A stretch of 64,000 nt of DNA from Fusibacter sp. A1 (GTDB lineage: Bacteria; Bacillota; Clostridia; Peptostreptococcales; Acidaminobacteraceae): positions 1-64,000 of the forward strand of contig NZ_QQWI01000005.1 in the NCBI RefSeq assembly GCF_004125825.1. The letters are read 5' to 3'. Under the pieces are notes generated by a model. That model had not been told where the DNA came from, ran no database searches, and saw only the letters and a program-made list of their open reading frames with translations. Both the position numbers and the translations under genes were made by a program. The first letter of the stretch is position 1. Each line of letters begins with the position of its first letter. Shown here piece by piece: positions 48,608 through 57,463 of this stretch.

Positions 48608-49525
48608 ATGGGGAATCTATCATCGAGAAAAAAGAGTTTAATGTCGGATGTGAGTCTTTTGTTTGTCGCTGCGGTTTGGGGTGGCGGATTTGTCGCCGTG
48701 AAGGATGCGCTTAATACGATAACGCCCATGTACCTAATGGCGTTCCGATTCGTGTTGGCAGCGATCTTCTTGTATGTTTTTTTATTCAAATGGATCGGCA
48801 AACTGAGTAAGGACGACATGAAAAAGGGTAGTGTGGTCGGAGGATTCTTATTCTTAGCCTTTGCCGCTCAAACCTATGGGCTGCAGTATACGACAGCTAG
48901 CAAGCAGGGTTTTCTTACAGCTGTCTATGTCGTTGTCGTGCCGCTCCTTTATTGGCTGCTGTATAAACGACAACCGGGTATCAAAGCCTTTGTCGGCAGC
49001 TTTTTAACCATTATAGGAATTGGGCTGATCAGTCTTGAGGGAAGTCTTTCGCTTAATCTGGGAGATATGCTGACACTCTTATGTGCCGTACTCTTTGCCG
49101 CTCATATCATATCGATCGAATACTTTGCAAAGGATATGAATACAGTCAAACTCGCCTTTGTTCAGATTTCAGTTGCAGCCGTATTGTGTGTGGTCACAGC
49201 GCTCTTGACTGAACCTATGCCGGCAGCGGTTTCAGGTAGGGCTTGGCTGGCGATCGTCTATCTGGCGTTCTTCTCAACTTTCGCCTGTTTCACAGTGCAG
49301 ACCATCGCACAAAAGTACACGTCAAGCTCTCATGCATCGATCATCATGAGCCTTGAGTCGGTGTTTGCCGCGGTCCTTGGTGTGGCGATTCTTGGCGAGG
49401 TGATGAGTGTTAAGATGATTATCGGTAGTGCGATCATTTTCTCAGCCATTCTGATTGTAGAAGTGGATTTTAAGTTTTTAACTAAAAAATCGGTAAAAGT
49501 ATCGTCTATATCCGAAAAAGTATAA
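48608..49525 (+). CDS. DMT family (EamA) transporter
   Basis: The 305-residue protein has ten membrane helices in two EamA repeats, for example AAVWGGGFVAVKDALNTITP, ALAAIFLYVFL-like segments, and the second-repeat motif SSHASIIMSLESVFAAVLGVAILGE. Members export amino acids or other metabolites; the substrate is unknown. Two ATGs are possible; GGGGGA placed before 48608 favours that one over 48596. A terminator follows. Confidence 0.88.
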   Translation: MGNLSSRKKSLMSDVSLLFVAAVWGGGFVAVKDALNTITPMYLMAFRFVLAAIFLYVFLFKWIGKLSKDDMKKGSVVGGFLFLAFAAQTYGLQYTTASKQGFLTAVYVVVVPLLYWLLYKRQPGIKAFVGSFLTIIGIGLISLEGSLSLNLGDMLTLLCAVLFAAHIISIEYFAKDMNTVKLAFVQISVAAVLCVVTALLTEPMPAAVSGRAWLAIVYLAFFSTFACFTVQTIAQKYTSSSHASIIMSLESVFAAVLGVAILGEVMSVKMIIGSAIIFSAILIVEVDFKFLTKKSVKVSSISEKV

Positions 49526-49532
49526 TATAATT

Positions 49533-49561
49533 AAAAAGCAGACTAGGCGTCTGCTTTTTTT
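49533..49561 (+). terminator. Terminator after the DMT transporter
   Basis: AAAGCAGAC and GTCTGCTTT pair around TAGGC, followed by a T run. Confidence 0.85.
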
Positions 49562-49601
49562 ATTAACTAGGTGAACTCACCTGACATAGAAAGGTATTCC
49601 A

Positions 49602-51770
49602 ATGAGTAAACAACTGATTATCGCCGAAAAACCGTCTGTAGGCAAAGAAATCGCACGTGTACTTGGTGCGACAAGCAGCCGGGACGGTTTTATAGAAGGA
49701 AACAACAAGATCGTCACATGGGCCTACGGCCATTTGGTCACCCATGCGGGTCCGGATGAATACGACAAGAAGTATGCGGACTGGCATCTGGATGATCTTC
49801 CGATCATCCCTGAGCATATGAAACTCACCGTAATCAGGCAGACGAGCAAGCAGTACAAGACGGTCAAAAAGCTCCTTGAACGAGGAGATGTGACAGAAGT
49901 CGTCATCGCGACGGACGCAGGACGAGAAGGCGAACTGGTCGCACGTTGGATTCTTGAAAAAGCAGGATGTAGAAAAACGATAAAAAGACTGTGGATTTCT
50001 TCTGTCACCGATAAGGCCATCAGGGACGGGTTCAACCACCTAAAGCCCGGCAAAGACTACGAGAATCTCTATAAGGCCGCTGTTGCAAGGGCCGAAGGAG
50101 ACTGGATCGTAGGAATCAATGCGACAAGGGCCTTAACCACAAAATTCGGCACTCCGCTTAGCTGTGGAAGGGTGCAGACACCTACACTTGATATGGTAAA
50201 GACCCGCGAGGATCAGATCAGAAAGTTTGTGCCTAAAACATTTTATGGTCTTCAGGCGACGACTTCTGAACTTAACTTCACATGGAAAAATAAAGCTAAC
50301 CAGACCCAGTCCTTTGAGAAGTCCGATGTCGATAAGGTCTATCAGGCGGTGGAAGGTAAGCCGCTTGTTGTCACCTCGATCAAAGAGTCTATCAAAAAGG
50401 AATATGCGCCTAAATTATATGACCTGACTACACTCCAGAAGGAGGCCTTTGACAGGTATGGCTATTCACCCAAAAAGACGCTTTCGATCATGCAGAGTTT
50501 GTATGAGAAGCACAAGGTGCTGACTTATCCAAGGACCGATTCGAACTATCTGACAAGCGACATGGTAGGAACACTGACAGAACGGCTTCGGACGGTATCG
50601 GATCCTGAGTATAGACCCTTTGCCAATCAGATCATAAAAGAAGGCATAAAAGCAGGCAAGCATTTTGTTGACGATGCTAAAGTATCAGACCACCACGCGA
50701 TTATTCTCACTGAAGAGGCGCTACCTAAAAATGGCGTGGACCGTGAGGAATGGACGATTTACGAGATGGTGCTTGTCAGGTTCCTAAGCGTCCTTTTGCC
50801 TGCTTGCGAGAGTGCCGAGACACTTATCACGGTATCCGCAAGCGGCGAGGAGTTTACCGCCAAAGGAACAAGAAACATCAAGCTTGGATTCAAGGCCTTG
50901 CCCGGTATGAAACCGAAAAACCATGAGCTTCCTAAGTTTGAAAAGGGCCATGTGGTCGAGCCTGTCAATTATAAGGTCACAAGTGGTCAGACATCGGCCC
51001 CGAAGCACTTCAACGAAGGATCCCTACTTGCTGCGATGGAGAATCCGGCAAAATTCATGGCGGGTGAGGACGAGAGCCTTAAGCATGTTTTGACTGAAAC
51101 AGGCGGACTTGGAACGGTGGCTACAAGGGCGGACATCATCGAAAAGCTCTTTAACAGCCAGCTGATAAAAAAAAGCGGGAACAATATTACAGTGACGTCC
51201 AAGGGAAGGCAGCTTCTTGATGTGGCTCCAAGCGATCTTAAGTCTCCTAAACTGACGGCCGAGTGGGAACTCACACTCGAGAAGATCGCCAAAGGCAAGT
51301 CGAGCAGCACAGCCTTTGTAGGCGAACTTAAAGCATACACTCGAAAAGTGATAAACGACATCAAAGGTTCTACAACCGAGTTTAAGCACGACAACTTGAC
51401 GAACACCCCATGCCCTGATTGCGGCAAGAAACTTTTAAATGTCGAAACCAAAAACGGCAAATCGCTGGTGTGTTCCGATAGGGAATGCGGTTACAGAAAA
51501 AACATGGAACGAACCACAAACGCAAGGTGTCCGGAGTGCAAGAAAAAGATGGTGCTTCGCGCTGCAGGCGATGACAAGATGTTCGTCTGCAAATGTGGTT
51601 TTAGAGAAAAGTTAAGCGTGTTCGAGAAAAAGAAAAAGGAACTTGGAAACAAGGGCGGCAAAAGGGATTATGTCGAGTACCAAAAAAAACAGGCTGAGAT
51701 CGATGCGAAAAAAGCCGCCGAGAGCAATCCTTTTGCCAAAGCCCTAGCAGGTCTAAACTTAAAGGAATAA
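49602..51770 (+). CDS. topB: DNA topoisomerase III
   Basis: The 722-residue type IA topoisomerase has a TOPRIM domain (IIAEKPSVGKEIARVLG, then ATDAGREGELVARW), and an active-site tyrosine in LTYPRTDSNYLTSD. GRVQTPTLDMV is also conserved. Two C-terminal zinc ribbons follow (CPDCGKKL..CSDRECGYR and CPECKKKM..CKCGF), ending in a basic tail. It relaxes and decatenates single-stranded regions of DNA. It is the usual chromosomal TopB size. The next genes are an exonuclease and a helicase, so it heads a nucleic-acid-handling group. Confidence 0.93.
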   Translation: MSKQLIIAEKPSVGKEIARVLGATSSRDGFIEGNNKIVTWAYGHLVTHAGPDEYDKKYADWHLDDLPIIPEHMKLTVIRQTSKQYKTVKKLLERGDVTEVVIATDAGREGELVARWILEKAGCRKTIKRLWISSVTDKAIRDGFNHLKPGKDYENLYKAAVARAEGDWIVGINATRALTTKFGTPLSCGRVQTPTLDMVKTREDQIRKFVPKTFYGLQATTSELNFTWKNKANQTQSFEKSDVDKVYQAVEGKPLVVTSIKESIKKEYAPKLYDLTTLQKEAFDRYGYSPKKTLSIMQSLYEKHKVLTYPRTDSNYLTSDMVGTLTERLRTVSDPEYRPFANQIIKEGIKAGKHFVDDAKVSDHHAIILTEEALPKNGVDREEWTIYEMVLVRFLSVLLPACESAETLITVSASGEEFTAKGTRNIKLGFKALPGMKPKNHELPKFEKGHVVEPVNYKVTSGQTSAPKHFNEGSLLAAMENPAKFMAGEDESLKHVLTETGGLGTVATRADIIEKLFNSQLIKKSGNNITVTSKGRQLLDVAPSDLKSPKLTAEWELTLEKIAKGKSSSTAFVGELKAYTRKVINDIKGSTTEFKHDNLTNTPCPDCGKKLLNVETKNGKSLVCSDRECGYRKNMERTTNARCPECKKKMVLRAAGDDKMFVCKCGFREKLSVFEKKKKELGNKGGKRDYVEYQKKQAEIDAKKAAESNPFAKALAGLNLKE

Positions 51771-51804
51771 GCGATTTAAGGAGTGTAATAAGGGGTGTGA
51801 GCGT

Positions 51805-52329
51805 GTGTTACCTATAGAAAAGTTTAAAGAAGAGATCAAGAACATTTGGGACAACAAGCAGAACTATATCATTTTGGATACGGAGACGACCGGCCTATCA
51901 AAAACAGATGAGATCGTTGAGATCGCCGTGATCAACCTTGATGGAAAAGTGCTACTCAACACGCTGGTGAAGCCTAAGAAGAGGATTCCCGACCACGTGA
52001 TAAAAATACACGGGATTACCAATGAAATGGTCGAGCATGCGCCGGTCTGGGAAGATGTGTGGTTCACATTGATGCCTTATCTGATGTCAAAGACGATGAT
52101 CGCCTACAATGCCATGTTCGATGTCGGCATGATCAGACAGTCCTGCGAGATTCATGGCATCAAAGCCCCCTATATCAAACAGCTCGACATGATGGCCATT
52201 TGTAAGAATTTAAAAGGATACCGGCCGAAGCTTGAGTCCTTCGCAACAAAAAAACAAGAACACAGGGCTCTTGCCGATACCTTGATCATCTTAGAGGATA
52301 TCATTTTGGCAAATCTTGATGTTGAGTAG
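51805..52329 (+). CDS. DnaQ-like 3'-5' exonuclease (DEDDh)
   Basis: The 174-residue protein has the DEDDh signatures: ILDTETTGLSKTDEIVEIAVI (Asp, Glu), AYNAMFDVGMIRQSC (Asp), and HRALADTLI (His, Asp). It is a stand-alone proofreading-like exonuclease, similar to the exonuclease domain of DNA polymerase III PolC or DinG. The GTG start follows AAGGGGTG. It lies 34 bases after topB. Confidence 0.88.
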   Translation: MLPIEKFKEEIKNIWDNKQNYIILDTETTGLSKTDEIVEIAVINLDGKVLLNTLVKPKKRIPDHVIKIHGITNEMVEHAPVWEDVWFTLMPYLMSKTMIAYNAMFDVGMIRQSCEIHGIKAPYIKQLDMMAICKNLKGYRPKLESFATKKQEHRALADTLIILEDIILANLDVE

Positions 52330-52373
52330 TTAAACTGGCATTATATCCATATCAACAAGAAAAGGAACAGTAG

Positions 52374-53390
52374 ATGAAATATGCGATTTTAAGAAAACCC
52401 CATCAAAATGTGAGGTATTTTGAAGCAATAAAAACACTAATGGTCAACGAGGTCATCATCACGGCCAAGGGACTAAAAGCTCAGATCAGCGTACCTGTCT
52501 ATGAATCAATAGGTGGCTTGGAGCTGCTTACCTTTACCTGCGATGAACTGACACCAGAGTTTCAGTCCGCCCTTGGGAGGGTCTCTTCGAACCTGATTCT
52601 TTTTGAAGTGGTGGGAGAACTCCTGAGACCTGTGATGGACGGACTCAAGACCTACTTCCCAGAGGACCTGTCACGAATTTTGAAGTACAACGGCAAGACC
52701 AATGAGGACTTTACGAGCCTGATGCTTACCGTCGCTGTTATGAGCAGTGATTTTGCTGGTGAGTTCGATCAAAAGCTATCCATTTTGGATCCCATGTGCG
52801 GTAGAGGAACCACGCTCTATGAATCACTTATCAGAGGCTACGACAGCGCCGGTGTCGAACAGGACAAACAGGCTGTTTCTGAAGTAGACAAATATTTGAA
52901 ACGCTACCTGAAATACGGCAAGTACAAGCATGAAGCAAGCCATCAGACGATTCACCTGAGTGGAACAAAGAATGGAACCAAGTATACGATTGAAACCGCT
53001 GACTCCGCCGAGCATTTTAAGGCGAAAGACAGAAGAACGGTTCAGTTCGCCAGCGGGGACACTGCTGAGGTGAATAAATTCTATAAGAAGAACAGTTTTC
53101 ACAGCGTACTCACAGACCTTCCTTATGGTGTTCAGCATAAGGGTGGAGAAAGAGGCGTGTGGGTGGATCTGACACAGACACTGAAAAAAGCCGGTCCCGA
53201 GTGGTTTAAGATGTTAAGACGCGGCGGAACGCTTGTGATCGCGTACAACACCTATCACCTAAAACGATCAGAGCTTGACCCTATCTTTGAAGCAGCTGGT
53301 TTTACAGCTTTAAATACTGGTGTTTACGCCAATTTCGAGCACTGGGTCGAGCAAGCGGTCAACAGAGACATACTGGTTTACAAAAAATAA
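52374..53390 (+). CDS. TRM11-like RNA/DNA methyltransferase
   Basis: The 338-residue protein has a class I methyltransferase domain: LDPMCGRGTTLYESLIRG (motif I), GVEQDKQAVSEVDKYLKR, and the (D/N)PPY-like catalytic motif TDLPYG at about residue 247. This is the order used by Trm11/RlmKL-type and related N2-guanine methylases, as well as some DNA methylases. There is no restriction enzyme nearby, and TDLPYG is of the RNA-enzyme kind. AAAGGAAC precedes the ATG. A terminator follows. Confidence 0.8.
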   Translation: MKYAILRKPHQNVRYFEAIKTLMVNEVIITAKGLKAQISVPVYESIGGLELLTFTCDELTPEFQSALGRVSSNLILFEVVGELLRPVMDGLKTYFPEDLSRILKYNGKTNEDFTSLMLTVAVMSSDFAGEFDQKLSILDPMCGRGTTLYESLIRGYDSAGVEQDKQAVSEVDKYLKRYLKYGKYKHEASHQTIHLSGTKNGTKYTIETADSAEHFKAKDRRTVQFASGDTAEVNKFYKKNSFHSVLTDLPYGVQHKGGERGVWVDLTQTLKKAGPEWFKMLRRGGTLVIAYNTYHLKRSELDPIFEAAGFTALNTGVYANFEHWVEQAVNRDILVYKK

Positions 53391-53391
53391 T

Positions 53392-53422
53392 AAATGGGCT
53401 GACGTAATGTCGGCCCATTTTC
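53392..53422 (+). terminator. Terminator after the TRM11-like gene
   Basis: AAATGGGCTGAC and GTCGGCCCATTT pair (one G-T) around GTAAT, followed by TTCC. Confidence 0.75.
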
Positions 53423-53508
53423 CCTAAAGCGATTGGTGCACCTCTCGATGTCTTCCACTGAGGATAGTGTATCAGAAAATTCAGTAAAAAAAAGTGCCGG
53501 GTTACATA

Positions 53509-53528
53509 TTTAAGGTTTAATTAAGGTT
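53509..53528 (+). promoter_or_regulatory. TTAAGGTT direct repeat, 11-bp period (second copy)
   Basis: TTAAGGTT octamers at 53510-53517 and 53521-53528 form an element differing by one base from that at 23967-23986. It ends 21 bases before the helicase ATG. Confidence 0.5.
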
Positions 53529-53549
53529 AATCTAATAAAGGAGTTTTTT

Positions 53550-55454
53550 ATGACACCTGAAGTGAAGGATTTATTGAATCGATTGTTAAGATCAATCGAT
53601 TATGAACGCGACGAAGAACGGGAACGCCATTTGGAGGAAATGAAAAAGCTAAGTGGAAAGGCCCGTGAATATAAAGGCAGGGCGATTGTCGAACTTAAAA
53701 AGAAAAAGATAGGCAGAAGCTTAGGCGGGGATTATCTGTACCTCTTCAGAAAACAACGCGGCGGTTACTTGCCCGACACAGAAATAGGTAACGGCGATCA
53801 GGTGATTATCAGCCAGTACGACCCGCTTGATGTTGAAAATCCCAAAGGTACTGTCTATGAGATGTCCAACACATCGATCACCATAGCGATGTCCAGTCAG
53901 CTGAGCATGAGCAACACAAGGCCCATACGGATCGATTTGTTCGTAAACGATATCACCTATATGAGGATGGAAACCGCACTTTCGAATGCGAAGTCTCATC
54001 AGTACAGCAGACTACATGCCTTGCTCTCGGGATTTTACAATGCAAATACCAAACCCTTTGACTACGAGAACAACGAGCTAAACCAGATGCAGGTGCAAGG
54101 GATCAGACTGGCGCTTGGCAATAACGGATATTACAGCATTCAGGGGCCACCCGGAACAGGTAAGACCTACACAGCGGGATACCTCATACAGCGGATGGTG
54201 CAGACCAATCACCGCGTGCTGATCACAGCGGACTCCAACGCCGCTGTCGACAACATGATCAGAAAGCTTGTCGAGCTGGGCGAGAATCCACTTCGCATAG
54301 GAAACCCGATCAGGGTCAACCAGGACCTGAAGGAGTATACGCTGGATTACAAGGTGATGCAGCATGCTCTCTTTAATGAAATCGAAACGATCGAAAGCAA
54401 GATCGATATGGAAAAAGAGGCACAGAAGCATCTCGACAAACCAAGCATGAAGTACACCAGAGGGTTGACCCACAAGGAAATCATGGAGCTGATTGAAAAA
54501 CGACAGTCTGCTAGGGGTATTCCAAAACAGGCGCTTAAGGAAATGAAACCCTGGGTCAAGTCCCAACTGACTATCGACGACTTGTATGATAAGTTGAAAG
54601 AGGTAAGAGATGAGATCAGGTCTCAACTGATCAGCTCGCATAACATCATCGCGACGACAAACTCGACAGCGGGCTCTGAGCTGCTGCTTTATGATCATTT
54701 TGACTGGGTCATCATCGATGAGGCGGCTCAAGCGTCCATTCCTTCTTCGCTGATTCCCATTTTAAAGGGGGAGCGCTTCGTGCTTTTAGGCGACCATTTT
54801 CAGTTGCCGCCTGTGGTGCTCAATCGAGAAGCGAAAGAACTGGGCCTTGCTGAATCATTGATGGATTACTTGGCAAAGAAGTACCCGTATCAGATGACGA
54901 TGCTGACGGTTCAGTACAGAATGCATCAGAAGATCAACGATCTGGTTTCGCAACTGTTTTACGACGGCCTTGTGGAACCGCATAATTCAGTGGCCCATAG
55001 GAAACTGGATTTTGGAAAGAAAGTTATCGAGTGCATCCACGTCGAGGGAGACGAACAGATGCAGTCTGATTCCAAATCGTATTTCAACGAGCTGGAAATG
55101 AGCAAGGTCGAAAAAACAATCGAGCGTCTGATGGCGAAGGGGCTCACAGAAGATCAAATCGCTGTCATCAGTCCCTACAAGGCGCAGGCTACCCAGCTTA
55201 GGAAACGCCTGTTAAATCGATTTGAAATAGATACCGTCGATGCGTTTCAGGGTAGAGAGAAGGATGTGGTCATCCTATCCTTTGTCAGGTCGAACGAGGA
55301 TGAACGGATCGGCTTTTTAAAGGATTATCGTAGGCTTAATGTGTCTATCTCAAGGGCCAAGAAAAAGCTGATCATGATCGGTAATTTTAAAACGCTGAAG
55401 ACCGATAGGTTGTTCCGTGAAATGCTCGAACTTGTCGAAGTGATCGAAGGCTGA
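53550..55454 (+). CDS. SF1B helicase, IGHMBP2/SMUBP-2-like
   Basis: The 634-residue protein has a charged coiled-coil-like N-terminus, a beta-barrel region (residues 60-130) and an Upf1-like helicase core. Motifs: GPPGTGKT (I), DSNAAVDNMI (Ia), WVIIDEAAQASIPSSL (II), LGDHFQLPP (III), VQYRMH (IV), DTVDAFQGREKDVVILS (V) and LNVSISRAKKKL (VI). Such helicases move 5'-3' on DNA or RNA. Length and domain order fit bacterial IGHMBP2-family proteins. AAAGGAG precedes the ATG, and a TTAAGGTT repeat lies just upstream. Confidence 0.9.
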   Translation: MTPEVKDLLNRLLRSIDYERDEERERHLEEMKKLSGKAREYKGRAIVELKKKKIGRSLGGDYLYLFRKQRGGYLPDTEIGNGDQVIISQYDPLDVENPKGTVYEMSNTSITIAMSSQLSMSNTRPIRIDLFVNDITYMRMETALSNAKSHQYSRLHALLSGFYNANTKPFDYENNELNQMQVQGIRLALGNNGYYSIQGPPGTGKTYTAGYLIQRMVQTNHRVLITADSNAAVDNMIRKLVELGENPLRIGNPIRVNQDLKEYTLDYKVMQHALFNEIETIESKIDMEKEAQKHLDKPSMKYTRGLTHKEIMELIEKRQSARGIPKQALKEMKPWVKSQLTIDDLYDKLKEVRDEIRSQLISSHNIIATTNSTAGSELLLYDHFDWVIIDEAAQASIPSSLIPILKGERFVLLGDHFQLPPVVLNREAKELGLAESLMDYLAKKYPYQMTMLTVQYRMHQKINDLVSQLFYDGLVEPHNSVAHRKLDFGKKVIECIHVEGDEQMQSDSKSYFNELEMSKVEKTIERLMAKGLTEDQIAVISPYKAQATQLRKRLLNRFEIDTVDAFQGREKDVVILSFVRSNEDERIGFLKDYRRLNVSISRAKKKLIMIGNFKTLKTDRLFREMLELVEVIEG

Positions 55455-55478
55455 TGCAAGCCTTTTGAAGGAGGAGTT

Positions 55479-56462
55479 ATGAAAGCGATTATCACCACTA
55501 AATACGGCGCGCCCGATGTCCTTAAGGTAAAGGAGATCGCCGTGCCAGTGATCAAGTCGAATGAAATGCTTATTAAAGTGAAAGCCACAACCGTTACTCA
55601 AGGCGACTGCGAGATGCGAAGCTTTAAGATGCCCATGTGGCTGTGGCTACCGCTTCGCTTATATATGGGTGTCTTTAAGCCGAGGGTTAAGATTCTTGGT
55701 CAGGAAGTTTCGGGTATTGTAGAAAAAGTTGGTAAAGAAGTATCCAAGTTCAGGGTCGGAGATGAAATTTTTGCGACAACCGATCTTCGCCTTGGCGCAT
55801 ATGCCGAGTATATTGTGCTACCCGAAGAGGGCGCGATTGCGATCAAACCCAAGTCCATCAGTTTTGAAGAGGCTGCGGCGATTCCAGTGGGAGGACTCAA
55901 CGCCCTTCATTATATGAGTCAGGCACAAATTCAAGAAGGACAGAAGGTGCTGATTTACGGCTCAACAGGAAGCATCGGCACAGTTGCGGTACAGCTTGCC
56001 AAATATTACGGGGCTGAGGTTACCGCGGTGTGCAGCACCGAAAAGATCGAGCTCGTAAAATCCATGGGCGCTGACAAGGTGATTGATTATAAAAAAGAGG
56101 ATTTCACTGAAAACGGCGAGCGATACGATGTTGTTTTCGAAACGGTTGGAAAAACAGACTTTAATAAGAACCTTGCATCTGTAAAAGATGGGGGATATTA
56201 TCTGATTGGCAATCCTGTTTTCGCAGATTTTGTCAATGCTAAAAAACTGTCAAAGAAGACCGGTAAACATATCATCGCAGCAACTGCGAGTTATCAGCCG
56301 GCCGCACTTGAGTACCTGTGTGATCTCTATAAAAAAGGACACATCCGATCGATTATCGACCGGACGTATCCGCTTGAGGAGATGGTAGAGGCTCATACCT
56401 ATGTGGAGCTTGGCAGAAAGAGCGGCAATGTGGTGATCAGAGTGGAGCATGAAGGGAACTAG
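55479..56462 (+). CDS. MDR family NAD(P)H oxidoreductase (quinone oxidoreductase-like)
   Basis: The 327-residue protein is a medium-chain dehydrogenase: GAPDVLKVKEIAVP at the N-terminus and VLIYGSTGSIGTVAVQLAKYYGAEVTAV in the nucleotide-binding domain. It has no catalytic zinc-binding GHE motif, as in NAD(P)H:quinone or enone reductases. The substrate is unknown. AAGGAGGAG precedes the ATG. The next gene is convergent 24 bases away, and no terminator hairpin was recognised between them. Confidence 0.85.
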   Translation: MKAIITTKYGAPDVLKVKEIAVPVIKSNEMLIKVKATTVTQGDCEMRSFKMPMWLWLPLRLYMGVFKPRVKILGQEVSGIVEKVGKEVSKFRVGDEIFATTDLRLGAYAEYIVLPEEGAIAIKPKSISFEEAAAIPVGGLNALHYMSQAQIQEGQKVLIYGSTGSIGTVAVQLAKYYGAEVTAVCSTEKIELVKSMGADKVIDYKKEDFTENGERYDVVFETVGKTDFNKNLASVKDGGYYLIGNPVFADFVNAKKLSKKTGKHIIAATASYQPAALEYLCDLYKKGHIRSIIDRTYPLEEMVEAHTYVELGRKSGNVVIRVEHEGN

Positions 56463-56485
56463 GCTGCCGAGCGATCTTGTGCAGG

Positions 56486-57346
56486 CTATTCTATTCTGTA
56501 AAACACGGTCCACTGAACGTATCTTAGAGACTTTATTTTTCCCATCAGATTGAGCAGTCCTACTTTTGGATGGTTCTCGTCGAAGTAGGACCAGTCCTCG
56601 ATCAACTTGAAGTGAGGCGAAAGTGATTCCAAATCATCGGACTGCTTTAGTCCAAAATGGTAGGATACGTCGCCGCTGACGCCGAACTCCTTTCGTAGTT
56701 TGAATTCGACCATTTTCTTGTTGAATCCCCTCGTATATTTTTCTACGACGGTTTCGAACAGGAGATATGACCCTGAAAAGTCGTCTGCAAGTCTTATCAG
56801 CCATGGATTAAGTTCATCAGGACTTAGGTACATGAAGAGTCCTTCTGCGATAAATAGTTTTGGACCTTCAAGATGCAGAACTTCTTCGAGCCATGCGCTG
56901 TCAAAGATGGACTGACCTATCATTCGGTATTCCTTGGTTTGCTCGACTAGCTCTCTTTTGATGGCGATCATCGGCTCCAAGTCGATATCCAAAAATAGTT
57001 TTGGCTTTTGAGTCAAGCGGTGGTATCTTGCATCCAGGCCGCAGCCTAGGTTGATGATGGTACCGTCCGGGTGGTCCTTTACAAAGGAGTCGGCGTAGGA
57101 ATCGTATTTCTTTGCTCTAAGCGCTATGTGATAGACAAGCTGCCTGTTCAGCTTGTGGTCAGCCAGTTTTTTAAATAGTCTGACCTCGGAGCGGCTAAAG
57201 GGTTCTGACAGCGCTTTTGTGAGTTCAACTGCTGTTGGATCTGAAAGAATCGGTTGTTCTGACTGGCTTTCGATACTGTGTGCGTAAATGGTAAGCAGTG
57301 CTGTCTTAGATGTCGAACTGATTTGATCGATAAGTTGATTGTTCAT
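56486..57346 (-). CDS. LCMT-like class I methyltransferase
   Basis: The 286-residue protein resembles leucine carboxyl methyltransferase/PpmC-type O-methyltransferases: IINLGCGLDARYHRL (motif I), LFLDIDLEPMIAIKRELV, and PKLFIAEGLFMYLSPDELN. The small-molecule substrate is unknown; bacterial members often act in secondary metabolism, but no biosynthetic cluster is present. GGAGG lies just before ATG 57346; an in-frame ATG at 57358 overlaps that site and is unlikely. Confidence 0.85.
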   Translation of the reverse strand: MNNQLIDQISSTSKTALLTIYAHSIESQSEQPILSDPTAVELTKALSEPFSRSEVRLFKKLADHKLNRQLVYHIALRAKKYDSYADSFVKDHPDGTIINLGCGLDARYHRLTQKPKLFLDIDLEPMIAIKRELVEQTKEYRMIGQSIFDSAWLEEVLHLEGPKLFIAEGLFMYLSPDELNPWLIRLADDFSGSYLLFETVVEKYTRGFNKKMVEFKLRKEFGVSGDVSYHFGLKQSDDLESLSPHFKLIEDWSYFDENHPKVGLLNLMGKIKSLRYVQWTVFYRIE

Positions 57347-57463
57347 GTTAACCTCCATTAGGTATTTTATGTACAGCTTGATACCCTAAAAGGGAACGTT
57401 TATGTCGTCTATATGCAATTGTTGTATTATGTCCTATTCCAATGACAGGTAAGTGAGAAACAG

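Noticed and set aside
52374..53390. Methyltransferase as part of a restriction-modification system
   Set aside because: There is no endonuclease or specificity gene nearby, and the TDLPYG motif fits RNA-type N2-guanine methylases.
54078..54731. A 217-codon open frame on the minus strand
   Set aside because: It is antisense to helicase motifs I-II of the SF1B helicase and has no family resemblance or ribosome site.
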